Part shown: piece by piece, positions 55,254 to 63,968 of the stretch
How the letters are laid out: every line of letters begins with the position of its first letter
Position numbering within the stretch: position 1 is the stretch's first letter
Assembly: GCA_019358945.1 (NCBI GenBank)
Contig: JAHHIE010000021.1
Span: 1-64,000 of the forward strand
Length of the DNA stretch: 64,000 nt
Origin: Stenomitos rutilans HA7619-LM2
GTDB lineage: Bacteria > Cyanobacteriota > Cyanobacteriia > Leptolyngbyales > Leptolyngbyaceae
Reading direction: 5' to 3'
Notes under the pieces: generated by a model
Told to the model about the DNA's origin: nothing
Databases searched by the model: none
The model's input: only the letters and a program-made list of their open reading frames with translations
Position numbers and translations under genes: made by a program

Positions 55254-55597
55254 AGAGACTCCTCAAAACACAGGGCACTGAAAAACCGCTAGCTACAAGT
55301 TTACAAATGTTTATGAGAATATTGCAGACTGCGATCGGTTTTTAGCAGAAATTTGGTCGAAAATACAAAACGCTTTGTTGCTCTTCTCCACTGAGCAAAA
55401 GCCCACTGTCATTAGTAACAGAATGTTCAGGTTTAAGCTATCACCACACAACCCACCAACTTTGCATCTTTTCTAGCCGAAGCACGATCGAACCTCTGGT
55501 GCTGAGGTTGGGCGTGCCTCCTGATGACGGCAAACAGAGTGTGATAGCCTAAACTAGGAGTTGAGCAGGCTCATTGAGCAAGATCAGCTAGCTTCAA
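55254..55597. other. Intergenic region between cruF and tRNA
   Basis: No gene or RNA is recognised. It should hold the cruF promoter (leftward) and the tRNA promoter (rightward). Confidence 0.4.
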
Positions 55598-55671
55598 CGG
55601 GATGTGGCGCAGCTTGGTAGCGCACTTCGTTCGGGACGAAGGGGCCGCTGGTTCGAATCCAGTCATCCCGA
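55598..55671 (+). tRNA. trnP-CGG: tRNA-Pro (anticodon CGG)
   Basis: The 74-base sequence folds as a cloverleaf: CGGGATG acceptor paired with CATCCCG, a D arm GCGC/GCGC, an anticodon arm CTTCG/CGAAG with loop TTCGGGA (anticodon CGG, G37 as usual for proline tRNAs), and a T arm with TTCGAAT. The discriminator is A and CCA is not encoded. It reads codon CCG. Confidence 0.96.
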
Positions 55672-56244
55672 TCTTAAGCGCCTTGTTTTTCAGCACCTTT
55701 AATCTGAAAAGCATCAATTTCAGCAGAGAATGCTCTCTTTAATGAGGAATCTCTTTGCTGTTGTTTAGAAAATTGTGAAGTTCTAGTTGTAGACTTGACA
55801 AGACCCTTTATAGTATTTTTGTACTAATCTCTCTCAGCACTTAGTTAGATTTGTTCATACGCGATCGCACAGGATTGCTCTCAGTGCAACGGTTGTTTAA
55901 TTTCAACCATCACTCTGGTAGCAAACCCTGAAGTGACGTGTCTGAGCACATCCTGTTTTGTCAGAAGCATCCACTGACAACCGCGATCGTACTGGGAGAG
56001 CACCGCGCGCTTCCACGAGTTTGAACATGGGTGCTTGAAGCAGGCTCGCCGTATCGATGGTTTGATATCAATTTGAATTGAAAATGCGACACATCCTGTA
56101 GGGGCAAGGCAATGCCTTGCCCCTACACACCGATTGATCTGTAGCCGTCATTCTTTAAATCGGTATGAGGCTCTTGTTCACCTGATTTAACCCGTCACTA
56201 AACCTAGTTACTTTCACGACTTGTCACCTTCGAGGACTGGAACG
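55672..56244. other. Intergenic region with MITE copy B
   Basis: No gene is recognised. A 102-bp repeat (56065-56166) lies in the right half and is listed separately. The segment TTATAGTATTTTTGTACTAA (about 55810-55829) is an A/T-rich promoter-like stretch. Confidence 0.4.
56065..56166. repeat. 102-bp MITE-like repeat, copy B
   Basis: This copy is in opposite orientation to A and C. It begins ATATCAATTTGAATT and ends AATCGGTAT, with the same palindromic GGGGCAAGGCAATGCC core. Its length is exactly 102 bases. Confidence 0.9.
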
Positions 56245-56634
56245 ATGCATCGTCGTAAATCTCGCACCAACAGTATGAAATACATGCTGGCTGGTGGGTC
56301 TGTCGTAGCAGCAGTTGGCTTGTTAGCGGATCCACGCAGCTTGTTGCCAACGCCTGCCCCAACTAAAGCGATCTGCCAGGAGGTTGTGCAGTCGAAAGCC
56401 ACGCTGTCGAGGGAGCAGTTATCCCAGTTTTTGACGATTCCTGAGCGCTCTAGCAAAGCGCAGGTACGTCAAATCATGAAAGAGCCTTACTGCCAGTTGC
56501 CGCCTGTGGATGTACGATCGAGCGTTTCTTCGCGTCGTGAAGCCTATCCACTCGCCTTTGATACCCAAACCTGGTTGATTGTGCTCTACGAGGGCAACGA
56601 ATATGCAGGTTATGCGTTTAGCTTCCGTCACTAG
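56245..56634 (+). CDS. Exported hypothetical protein, 129 residues
   Basis: The sequence MHRRKSRTNSMKYMLAGGSVVAAVGLLA is a basic-then-hydrophobic signal or anchor. The mature part has LSREQLSQFLTIPERSSKAQVRQIMKEPYCQLP and ends DTQTWLIVLYEGNEYAGYAFSFRH, a small alpha-beta layout reminiscent of BamE/SmpA-type domains, though this is only by eye. ATG 56245 is preferred; an in-frame TTG at 56221 would add eight residues. It lies one base before the next gene and is translationally coupled to it. Confidence 0.7.
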   Translation: MHRRKSRTNSMKYMLAGGSVVAAVGLLADPRSLLPTPAPTKAICQEVVQSKATLSREQLSQFLTIPERSSKAQVRQIMKEPYCQLPPVDVRSSVSSRREAYPLAFDTQTWLIVLYEGNEYAGYAFSFRH

Positions 56635-56635
56635 C

Positions 56636-57127
56636 ATGCGAATCCATCTCATTCTGAGAGGAGCAAGGTTGCGAGGGGCTGTTTTGAAAGGGACGATCGC
56701 AGGCATTGCCCTGTTGCTCTTACCGTTTGGCTGTGCTCGTGCGCCGAGCAATTCTTCCACTCTCAATATCAAGCTTTACCAAACGTGGGAACTTCAGCCA
56801 GGCGATGTCTTAGGCGATCGCCGCATTCTCGGTGGGTTAGGAGACATTTCTATTGCTCTCAATGGCAACAGCGTCTATGCCCCTTTTGACGGTCGCACCC
56901 AACTCGATCAGCATCAATGCCTCATTTTTTCTAGCCCAGATGTGCCTGCTTATCTGTTTCGCCTGTGTGGTTTGAAGGATGCACGCCCCAGGATAGTCAA
57001 TCAGGGCGATGCGATCGGCAGTGGTACCCTGCTTCAGTTCGCAACTCTGCGCAAACAGCCCAACGGCACCTGGGCCATTGTTGAACCTGCCAAAGCCATC
57101 CTGGAACGCACGCTGAAGAAATCTTAG
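56636..57127 (+). CDS. Putative lipoprotein, 163 residues
   Basis: A signal with a lipobox-like end (GIAGIALLLLPFGCARA) precedes a beta-rich domain: LQPGDVLGDRRILGGLGDISIALNGNSVYAPFDGRTQLDQHQCLIFSSPDVPAYLFRLCG and PRIVNQGDAIGSGTLLQFATLRKQPNGTW. The pattern of a barrel-like half with GDxxGxxxxL..G and YAPFDG resembles the M23/lysostaphin-like or lipoyl-type beta scaffold, but catalytic metal residues are not all present, so activity is unlikely. ATG 56636 follows the previous stop by one base; an earlier in-frame codon at 56579 would overlap that gene. Confidence 0.7.
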   Translation: MRIHLILRGARLRGAVLKGTIAGIALLLLPFGCARAPSNSSTLNIKLYQTWELQPGDVLGDRRILGGLGDISIALNGNSVYAPFDGRTQLDQHQCLIFSSPDVPAYLFRLCGLKDARPRIVNQGDAIGSGTLLQFATLRKQPNGTWAIVEPAKAILERTLKKS

Positions 57128-57168
57128 ATGGTGCGCGATCAATTGAAACGTGCAATTGGCAACGTTTT

Positions 57169-57270
57169 ATACCGATTTAAAGAATGACGGCTACAGATCA
57201 ATCGGTGGGTAGGGGCAAGGCGTTGCCTTGCCCCTACAGGATGTGTCGCATTTTCAATTCAAATTGGTAT
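57169..57270. repeat. 102-bp MITE-like repeat, copy C
   Basis: Same orientation and nearly identical to copy A (13847-13948), again exactly 102 bases, starting ATACCGATTT and ending AAATTGGTAT. It lies about 1 kb from copy B in inverted orientation, so the two could support inversion of the intervening genes. Confidence 0.92.
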
Positions 57271-57353
57271 TAGCTTGCTGACCATTCACAACGACTGACC
57301 ATTCACAACAACTAAAGACTCTGCTCTTATCCTTATTACCGTTGCTTCCCCGC

Positions 57354-58319
57354 ATGAAAGTCTCTTCCCTGGTTGCTTTTAGTTTGCTTGCGTTCCTCTC
57401 AACCGTCCATCAGGCAGCACAGGCCGATGAGAGCGGTGCGATCGATTTCTCGTTGACTGCAAATACGCCATCCAGCTCCGTTGCCTCTGCACTGATCGAA
57501 CAGTCGGAGGCAGCGCCAGCCCCGCCATCAACCCCTGCTTCGTCCGCCCTCAGCTTTGCACCACCTGCCGCCTCACCAAGCCCTCCAGCGCCCAAACCAG
57601 TTGCTCTGAAGGAGAGTCCCACACCAGATGTTGCGACTGAACAGGGCAGCGATATTTTTGCAGGTGGCTCAGACTCTCTGGTTGCCCGTACCGTGGGTCA
57701 TGCAGAAGGCACGCGCACAGCCGACGGCAGCAAAACCCGCGCCTACTACGGACACTCTGATCCCGGTAATGGAGTTTGGAATTTAGGTAGTTTTTCTTAC
57801 CAGCATGGGGCGAAATCACCGGAAGAAGCTGATGAGAGGCAACTTCGGCGCTTACAGCAGCAGGCAGATGTGATTCGCCAAAGAGCAGACTCACACCGCT
57901 TGAACCTATCGCTAGAAGAAGAACTGAACGCCATTGACTTGGCAAATCAGGCTCCTCTGGCTGCGTTGGATACGCCTGGATACATTGAATGGCTGAAGAA
58001 AGCGCGCGATCGCGGTCTTACAGGGTCTGATGCGGTACTCTGGGCACGCACGCAGTCTTACTGGAACCCACGGCGAAATCGTTGGGAAGCTCCTGGGTTG
58101 GGTAATACAGAAGATGGGATCAGCCACGATCAAAATCGACGCCTGACTGCGATCTCACGAGCGCTAGGCACTTACCAGCAGCAAGCCTTGGCACGTCGCA
58201 AAGAAGACGAACCGCAAGATAAAGTGGCAGACAAACCCCCTGCCGAAAAAGTTGCTAACAGCATTATTTTTCAGGATTTGTCTCAGCCGAAACCGGGAGA
58301 GATTGCGCAGGCAAACTAA
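57354..58319 (+). CDS. Exported hypothetical protein, 321 residues
   Basis: A signal peptide (LVAFSLLAFLSTVHQAAQA) and an Ala/Pro/Ser-rich spacer lead to a conserved-looking domain, about 105-275: VARTVGHAEGTRTADGSKTRAYYGHSDPGNGVWNLGSFSYQHGA, then helical segments and LTGSDAVLWARTQSYWNPRRNRWEAPGLGNTEDGISHDQNRR. This resembles a lysozyme-like or hydrolase domain (the E-G-T-x-G pattern near the start), but I cannot assign a family. ATG 57354 is chosen over an in-frame TTG four codons earlier. It would act in the periplasm or outside the cell. Confidence 0.62.
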   Translation: MKVSSLVAFSLLAFLSTVHQAAQADESGAIDFSLTANTPSSSVASALIEQSEAAPAPPSTPASSALSFAPPAASPSPPAPKPVALKESPTPDVATEQGSDIFAGGSDSLVARTVGHAEGTRTADGSKTRAYYGHSDPGNGVWNLGSFSYQHGAKSPEEADERQLRRLQQQADVIRQRADSHRLNLSLEEELNAIDLANQAPLAALDTPGYIEWLKKARDRGLTGSDAVLWARTQSYWNPRRNRWEAPGLGNTEDGISHDQNRRLTAISRALGTYQQQALARRKEDEPQDKVADKPPAEKVANSIIFQDLSQPKPGEIAQAN

Positions 58320-58660
58320 TACCAGTTCTGAGTTTTGCGTTTTGAGTTAAAGAGCGGTCAGCAGTCAGCCGTAGCCTTCTTCTAAAAACCAACAACTGCT
58401 TTAGCGATCAGGGTAGACGTTTTGAGTTAAATTTCCGTCTTCCCCTGCTTCCCTAGCTCCCTCCGCATCCCGACTCCCCACTCCCTGCCTTCTGCCTTAG
58501 TGAGGCGATCGCTTCGCGGCAAGATTTGCATCTTCAAAGTTGTGTTGACTTTTATTAACCTGACGTTAACCAGACCCCCTCTGCAAGTCCGTTATTCTAA
58601 CGGGAGGACTGTGTTCAATCCCAGATTCTCCAGCAGAACGGTCGTTCCCAAGCCTTTAAG
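58320..58660. other. Intergenic region upstream of exbB, with Pho-box-like repeats
   Basis: No gene is seen. AGCGGTCAGCAGTCAGC at about 58351-58367 is another instance of the heptamer found in gyrA and mutM. At 58554-58572, ATTAACCT-GAC-GTTAACCA has the 8-bp unit and 3-bp spacing of cyanobacterial Pho boxes; a third unit is weak. Confidence 0.45.
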
Positions 58661-59359
58661 ATGTCTTCTACGTTATTTGAATTGTTATCAGATGGTGGCC
58701 CAGTCATGATCCCAATGGCTGGGTTATCTGTGGCGACGCTTGCTTGTGCGCTAGAGCGGGCCTGGTTCTGGTTCAAACTCTCTCGCGGTGAGGATCGCAT
58801 CGCCCACGATGTGCTAGAAGCCGCTCGCTATAGCCTTGACGACGCACGGCTCATCGCTGAGCGCAACCAGACATTACCGATCGGTCGCTTTTTGCTGGCA
58901 CCGCTCAAACTCCAGCACCCCACACCCGAAACCTTTCGGCTGGCGATGGAAGCCGCAGGCGATCAAGAATTTGTGCGGATGCGGAAGGGCGATAAACTCC
59001 TCGAAACGGTGGTTGCGCTTGCGCCCCTATTGGGGCTACTGGGAACCGTGACTGGTTTGATTAGCACGTTCAGTAATTTAAATATTGGCGGGGGTGGCAC
59101 AGGGGCTGACACGTCCAAAGCCGCAGCGGGCATTGGCGAAGCGCTGATTGTTACGGCGGCTGGGATGGTGGTCGCGATTATTGCGCTGGCGGCCTTTCGG
59201 GTGTTTGTCACACTCCAAACGCAGCAGATCGAGTATTTTTCCAAGATTGGCAGTGAACTTGAGGTAATTTACCGCCACGTCTGGTATGAAGCGGGGCAGT
59301 TAAATGGCGATCGGGCGATCGCGTCAAAGTCCGATCCGGTTGTCAGCGGTCATTCCTAG
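58661..59359 (+). CDS. exbB: ExbB/TolQ/MotA-family proton channel protein
   Basis: This 232-residue protein has three transmembrane helices (VMIPMAGLSVATLACALERAWFW, LLETVVALAPLLGLLGTVTGLISTF, IGEALIVTAAGMVVAIIALAAFRVF). Conserved features include the LLGLLGTVTGLI channel helix and the IGEALIVTAAG segment with its polar residues. ExbB with ExbD uses the proton gradient to energise TonB-type transport across the outer membrane. Length and motifs are normal. It is followed by exbD, with which it forms an operon. Confidence 0.92.
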   Translation: MSSTLFELLSDGGPVMIPMAGLSVATLACALERAWFWFKLSRGEDRIAHDVLEAARYSLDDARLIAERNQTLPIGRFLLAPLKLQHPTPETFRLAMEAAGDQEFVRMRKGDKLLETVVALAPLLGLLGTVTGLISTFSNLNIGGGGTGADTSKAAAGIGEALIVTAAGMVVAIIALAAFRVFVTLQTQQIEYFSKIGSELEVIYRHVWYEAGQLNGDRAIASKSDPVVSGHS

Positions 59360-59423
59360 CCGTCATTGCTTCAGCCTTCTTTCCTGTCAGCATTGTCCAG
59401 CCAGATTCTGTCCAGAGCGTGTC

Positions 59424-59831
59424 ATGAAATTTAAAGCACAGCAGCAAGGCTCTCAGATGCCGGAACCCAATCTGGTGCCGATGATGGACGTGATTTTGAC
59501 CGTCCTTACTTTTTTCATTATCGTTTCGATGACGCTGACTAGCTTTCAAGCGGTTGATGTGCCGCTACCCAGCACGGACAAAGGCGTTAGCAAAGAAAAA
59601 CCCATTGAGCCAATTATTATTGCCATGAACCGCCAGGGGCAGGTGTTGATGAACAACACCCCCGTATCGGATACTCAACTGGCGCAACTTATTGTGACCT
59701 ATCTGCAAAAGAACCCGAAGGGGACGGTTGTTCTCAAGGCGGATAAGGGGGTTACATATGAGAAAGTGGTGCAGGTGTTAGGTACGCTGCGTGATATCGG
59801 CGGCGATCGCGTTTCCCTGGCGATCGAATAA
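59424..59831 (+). CDS. exbD: ExbD/TolR-family protein
   Basis: This 135-residue protein has one transmembrane helix with the proton-carrying Asp in NLVPMMDVILTVLTFFIIVSM and a periplasmic domain (VSDTQLAQLIVTYLQKNPKGTVVLKADKGVTYEKVVQVLGTLRDIGGDRVSLAI). It pairs with the upstream ExbB. The ATG at 59424 fits family starts. A TonB-like protein is encoded on the opposite strand just after. Confidence 0.92.
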   Translation: MKFKAQQQGSQMPEPNLVPMMDVILTVLTFFIIVSMTLTSFQAVDVPLPSTDKGVSKEKPIEPIIIAMNRQGQVLMNNTPVSDTQLAQLIVTYLQKNPKGTVVLKADKGVTYEKVVQVLGTLRDIGGDRVSLAIE

Positions 59832-59907
59832 TCGTAGAGATAGGGCATTGTTCCCTACTACATATGTCGCATTTTCAATCTAATCCAGGGCTTATACATT
59901 TTGACCA

Positions 59908-59975
59908 AAACCTTGGAGGTTTAGGCCACTACATTTAGTGATGATGCCTGATGTCTGGTTAAAACCTCCGAGGTT
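59908..59975. repeat. 67-bp inverted-end element, copy 4
   Basis: AAACCTTGGAGGTTT (59908-59922) and a right arm AAACCTCCGAGGTT (59962-59975), nearly complementary, bound a 39-base spacer containing GATGTCTGGTTA, shared with copy 3. It lies between convergent genes, exbD and the TonB-like gene. Confidence 0.88.
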
Positions 59976-60008
59976 GGCGCAATTCCAACTGATATCAGGT
60001 TTGCCCCG

Positions 60009-61007
60009 TTAATTTGGCTTCTTTGTCCAAATCACAGCCACAGTGCCGCCTGCTTTACCGGGCACCAGGTTCAAATAGCCTGTAAATTTGCCTTTCTTCA
60101 GCTCGTATAGTGAACCACCCCCGTAGGAGCCAGACTCGGTAGCACTCTCAAATTTTTTCAAGACAGATTGCAACGTCTGGTAAACCTGTGCGGCTGGCTG
60201 CCCTTCAATCACCCGTGTCTCAAAGATCCCATCCACGTACACCTGGTTTGAAGGGTTATCTTTGTCCGGTTCAAGAAAGGCATCAGGATCAGGCAGGTCG
60301 AACGAGGTGGCAGAATTATCGGACGAGGTGCTGTACGTTGCGTCAAGCTCCTTGGCAATGTCACCTAATTCTTTGGGAATGCCAACCACATCCCCCTTCT
60401 TGATTTTCGCCAATTTGTCTTTGTCTAACTTATCGGGGCCAAGCAAGTAGAACGTCTGTGAACCGTCTTCTACAACACTGAGGTAGTAGCTGACACCCCC
60501 CTTGGATACCTTGAATGTATTTTGCTCCGGTTCATCGCTAAGGGTGAATTTCTGGACAGGCAACGCCTTACGAAAATGAGCGACCACCGAAGCTGGAGAC
60601 GCACTGTCTGCAACCCGCAAGTTTTCGAGGTTCTGGAAAGGGGTTGCACCAGGGTAATGGGGAAAATCAGCAAAGGGGTTTTTGGCATCACTGGACGTAG
60701 CGCCTGCTGTCCGTTGCGACGTTGCTGGAGTCTTTTGCACCGGAGGCGCGATCGCAGGTTTGGGGCGACTAATCTTTGGCAGTGAGGGTTTTGCCAGTTT
60801 GGGGCGTGCCTTAGCGGCTGGTTTGGCTGTGGGTAACTGCGTGATTTTGACGGGGTTTTCCTTATCGTCCGTTTTCTTGGGCTTCTGCTCAGACGGTAGG
60901 GGGGTGAAGAGCAACAGTGCGTGTAGGCCGATCGCCGCAATCAGCATCGGTCGGATAAGCAATCGTATAGGCGCAGGCAACTGCTTTAAGGCTGGAATGG
61001 TGGTCAT
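60009..61007 (-). CDS. TonB-like or energiser-associated membrane protein
   Basis: This 332-residue protein has one N-terminal helix (LLIRPMLIAAIGLHALLLFTPLP) and a long basic Pro/Lys-rich stretch (about 40-105), the layout of TonB/TolA-type linkers. A C-terminal domain of about 210 residues follows (VVAHFRKALPVQKFTLSDEPEQNTFKVSKGGVSYYLSVVEDGSQTFYLLG, and YELKKGKFTGYLNLVPGKAGGTVAVIW at the end). That domain is not a recognisable TonB fold, so the assignment rests on layout and on the neighbouring exbB-exbD. ATG 61007 is preferred; an upstream TTG at 61115 would add 36 residues with another hydrophobic stretch. Confidence 0.6.
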   Translation of the reverse strand: MTTIPALKQLPAPIRLLIRPMLIAAIGLHALLLFTPLPSEQKPKKTDDKENPVKITQLPTAKPAAKARPKLAKPSLPKISRPKPAIAPPVQKTPATSQRTAGATSSDAKNPFADFPHYPGATPFQNLENLRVADSASPASVVAHFRKALPVQKFTLSDEPEQNTFKVSKGGVSYYLSVVEDGSQTFYLLGPDKLDKDKLAKIKKGDVVGIPKELGDIAKELDATYSTSSDNSATSFDLPDPDAFLEPDKDNPSNQVYVDGIFETRVIEGQPAAQVYQTLQSVLKKFESATESGSYGGGSLYELKKGKFTGYLNLVPGKAGGTVAVIWTKKPN

Positions 61008-61531
61008 AAAAATGATTGCAGCAAGGAACGCCGTGTAGAAAGCAACAAAGGGAAAGGGACGGGCTGAATCTGCGATCGCGCCATTGATGAAGACGTTAGC
61101 CGTCAGCAGCGTCAACGCTGAATGTCACGGTCATCGCACCACAATGGTTGGTAGAAGCGCAAACCTCAAGACATTTCACTCCGATTGAACTAGCTAAATA
61201 GTACGTGGATCAGGGCACAATTCACAATAACGAACGCGATCGCTCTAACGCTTTGCAAAATAGATTGACTTGACTTTGTAAAGAGATCATTCAGGGTAGC
61301 CCAATGCTGCAATGGGTGGGTCGATCGCCAGTATAAACCGTTAACAAAAGAGATATAAGCACTATAACTCTTCCTCCACAATTTCACCGGATGCTATGAC
61401 AATCACCTTATAGCAAGGCTTTTCAGCCTCTAATCGTGTTGCTTGAAGAGCGAGAAATGTTCATACAGCACGTTAAAGCGAGCCGACCAGAAACATTGAG
61501 TTGAAACAAAATATGCCGATAGGGAGAGTGT

Positions 61532-61572
61532 CTTAAACTAACGTTTAATCAACCTTAACCTGCTGTTACAGC
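61532..61572 (+). promoter_or_regulatory. Pho box (PhoB/SphR-binding site) upstream of pstS
   Basis: Four eight-base units stand at an 11-base period: CTTAAACT, GTTTAATC, CTTAACCT and GTTACAGC, each separated by three bases. This is the arrangement of cyanobacterial Pho boxes (consensus near YTTAAYYT). It is about 90-130 bases before the pstS start, so phosphate starvation should induce the pst genes. Confidence 0.88.
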
Positions 61573-61661
61573 TTCTTTGGTTTTCACTTAACTGCTGTAG
61601 TTGTACGGTTGTCATTGTTACCCAATCTAACAATTAAGTCTCTTTGTGAGGACAAGGCAAA

Positions 61662-62702
61662 ATGGCATTTCCTGCAATTGCATTCCGTCGCGCCGTTACT
61701 GCCTCAGCCGTAACTGCCGCGATCGCGCTTGGGCCACTGTTAACTGCGATCGCGCAGGCAGTCCCCTTGACGGGCGCTGGAGCGACTTTCCCAGTTCCTT
61801 TGTATGAGCGTTATATCGCTGAATTTAAGAAAGCCAATCCCGATATTGACGTGAGCTATCAGGGTGTCGGTAGCGGTGCTGGTATTCGTCAGGTGATTGC
61901 GGGCACCGTTGACTTTGGTGGTAGCGATGCTGCCATGACCGATGCTGAGATCGAAAAGGTCAAGCAAGGCGTTATCCTCGTTCCCACTGCGGGTGGTGCA
62001 GTTGCCGTGGTTTATAATCTCCCCTTTGTACCTAACCTCAAGCTGTCTCGTGATGTCTTGCCTGACATTTTTGCAGGCAAGATCAAGAAGTGGAACGACC
62101 CCAGAATTGCGAAAATTAACCCCGGTGCAAAGCTTCCCGATTCTGAGATCAAGCCTGTCGTGCGTGCCGATGGTAGCGGTACCTCCTTTATCTTCACAAA
62201 CCATCTGAGCGCCGTTAGCCCCTCCTTCAAATCTGAGGTTGGTGTTGGCACCGCTCCTAAGTGGCCCGGAAGTCCGCTGAAGGGTAAAGGCAATCCTGGT
62301 GTGGCGAAGGAAGTCAGCAATGCTGAAGGCACGATCGGCTACGTTGAGTATGCCTACGCCAAGCAGAACAAAATCCAGACCGCACTGGTAGAAAACAAAA
62401 AAGGACAATTCTTGCCCCCTTCCATCCGCGACACAAACAAGGCGCTGTCTACTGTACAGTTCCCTGAAAACAATCGCGTGTTTGTAGGTGATCCTAATGA
62501 TGGTTACCCCATCGCTGGATTGACCTGGTTGATGGTTTACAAACAGTACGACAGCCCTGAAAAAGCAGCGGCGATTAAAAAGTTTGTGAACTGGGTGTTG
62601 AACGACGGGCAGAATCTCAACGCGAGCCTTGATTATGTGCGGATTCCTGCTAAAGACGCAAAGCGCATCGTGAGTGATGTGAACGCGAACGTGAAGCCAT
62701 AG
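61662..62702 (+). CDS. pstS: Phosphate ABC transporter substrate-binding protein
   Basis: This 346-residue periplasmic protein has a signal peptide (ASAVTAAIALGPLLTAIAQA). PstS features follow: LTGAGATFPVPLYERYIAEFKKANPDIDVSYQGVGSGAGIRQVIAGTVDFGGSDAAMTDAEI with phosphate-binding serines and Asp, VVRADGSGTSFIFTNHLSAVSP, and GYPIAGLTWLMVYKQY. It captures phosphate for the Pst transporter. It is the first gene of the pst cluster and is preceded by a Pho box. Confidence 0.97.
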   Translation: MAFPAIAFRRAVTASAVTAAIALGPLLTAIAQAVPLTGAGATFPVPLYERYIAEFKKANPDIDVSYQGVGSGAGIRQVIAGTVDFGGSDAAMTDAEIEKVKQGVILVPTAGGAVAVVYNLPFVPNLKLSRDVLPDIFAGKIKKWNDPRIAKINPGAKLPDSEIKPVVRADGSGTSFIFTNHLSAVSPSFKSEVGVGTAPKWPGSPLKGKGNPGVAKEVSNAEGTIGYVEYAYAKQNKIQTALVENKKGQFLPPSIRDTNKALSTVQFPENNRVFVGDPNDGYPIAGLTWLMVYKQYDSPEKAAAIKKFVNWVLNDGQNLNASLDYVRIPAKDAKRIVSDVNANVKP

Positions 62703-62727
62703 GTGCGATCGACCCATTCACAGCTTG

Positions 62728-62759
62728 AAGCGTCCTCTGGTTGATCTGGAGGACGCTTT
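62728..62759 (+). terminator. Hairpin between pstS and pstC
   Basis: AAGCGTCCTC (62728-62737) pairs with GAGGACGCTT (62749-62758), a ten-base-pair stem, followed by TTC only. The short T run makes it a weak terminator or an mRNA-stabilising hairpin, which would allow pstS to be expressed above pstC. Confidence 0.65.
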
Positions 62760-62969
62760 CAGGTTGTTGATTGCTTCATGGAGATGGTTCCTGGCCGAAA
62801 GATGTTTTCACTCAGTTTTTTAACCGGATTTAGCCTTTGGTATGCCTCTGCATCAGCAGAAACTCAGCTTCTGACTCTTTATCGGCAGCAACAGATTATC
62901 GGCAGCAACAGACATCACTCTCTTGCAAGTCGCTTCGCCCCTCACCGTTCACTCCTCACTTTCCACCCA

Positions 62970-63968
62970 ATGAGTTCAGCCGAACCGCCTCAATCTGCTT
63001 ACACGTTCTCGACCAGCCAAATGTCCACCGATCGCGGCGCAGACATTATGGCAACCGATGGCATGTTCTCCTGGCTTAATCAGGGGTTTCTCTGGTTAAC
63101 CCGTGGGTTTGCACTCATCACGGTGCTAACGCTTCTATGGATGGGATGGGTGATTTTTAAGCAGGCCCAACCTGCTATCCAAGCCTTTGGCCTCGGCTTT
63201 TTGACCAGCCAGGAATGGGACATTGCCAATGTGAAATTTGGGGCGCTGCCTTACATCTTTGGCACGGTCGTGAGTTCGACGATCGCCCTGGCGTTAGCCC
63301 TTCCCATCAGTCTGGCAGTGGCACTCGTCACCAGCGAAAATTTTCTGCCGCCCTGGGTGCGATCGCCGATCGCCTTTTTGGTGGAACTCATTGCCGCGAT
63401 TCCCAGCGTCATCGTTGGTCTTTGGGGCATTTATCTACTGGTGCCGTTTTTGCAGCCGATTCAGCTCTGGCTTTACCACCACTTCAAGCAGATTCCCCTA
63501 TTTAGCACGCAGCCCTTTGGGTCTGGCATGCTGGCAGCTGGGGTGATTTTGGCGATTATGATTTTGCCGACGATCGCGGCCATTAGCCGCGAAGTGCTGT
63601 TGGCGATTCCGTCCGATCTGCGTGCCGCCTCCATGTCGCTGGGAGCCACGCGTTGGGAAACGATTTTTGGGGTGATTCTGCCGTCATCGGTATCGGGCAT
63701 CTTGGGAGCCGCCATGCTGGGATTGGGGCGCGCGTTGGGTGAGACGATGGCGGTCACAATGGTGATTGGTAATTCCGCGCAGATTAGCCCTTCGTTGTTC
63801 AATGTGGGGTACACCATCCCGGCACTGCTGGCAAATGAATTTGGCGAAGCGCTCGATCCCTTGCACATTGGCTCACTGATGTATCTCGCCTTGATTCTGT
63901 TTGTGCTGACGCTGGTAATCAATGTGCTGGCAATTTTGATGGTGCGGGTACTGGGCTATGGAAAATGA
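62970..63968 (+). CDS. pstC: Phosphate ABC transporter permease
   Basis: This 332-residue inner-membrane protein has six helices and the ABC-permease EAA-type loop (LRAASMSLGATRWETIFGVILPSSVSGILGA). Other family marks are IAAIPSVIVGLWGIYLLVPFLQP and LGRALGETMAVTMVIGN. It forms the channel with PstA for phosphate import. The ATG at 62970 (MSSAEPPQSAY) is proposed; the open frame reaches 62778 but the extra 64 residues do not look like family sequence, and a start at MSTDRGAD or MATDG further in is possible. The window ends just after its stop codon, where pstA is expected. Confidence 0.93.
   Translation: MSSAEPPQSAYTFSTSQMSTDRGADIMATDGMFSWLNQGFLWLTRGFALITVLTLLWMGWVIFKQAQPAIQAFGLGFLTSQEWDIANVKFGALPYIFGTVVSSTIALALALPISLAVALVTSENFLPPWVRSPIAFLVELIAAIPSVIVGLWGIYLLVPFLQPIQLWLYHHFKQIPLFSTQPFGSGMLAAGVILAIMILPTIAAISREVLLAIPSDLRAASMSLGATRWETIFGVILPSSVSGILGAAMLGLGRALGETMAVTMVIGNSAQISPSLFNVGYTIPALLANEFGEALDPLHIGSLMYLALILFVLTLVINVLAILMVRVLGYGK

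Noticed and set aside
61740..62717. 325-codon open frame on the minus strand across pstS
   Set aside because: It is fully antisense to pstS, which has clear motifs, and lacks protein-like domains.
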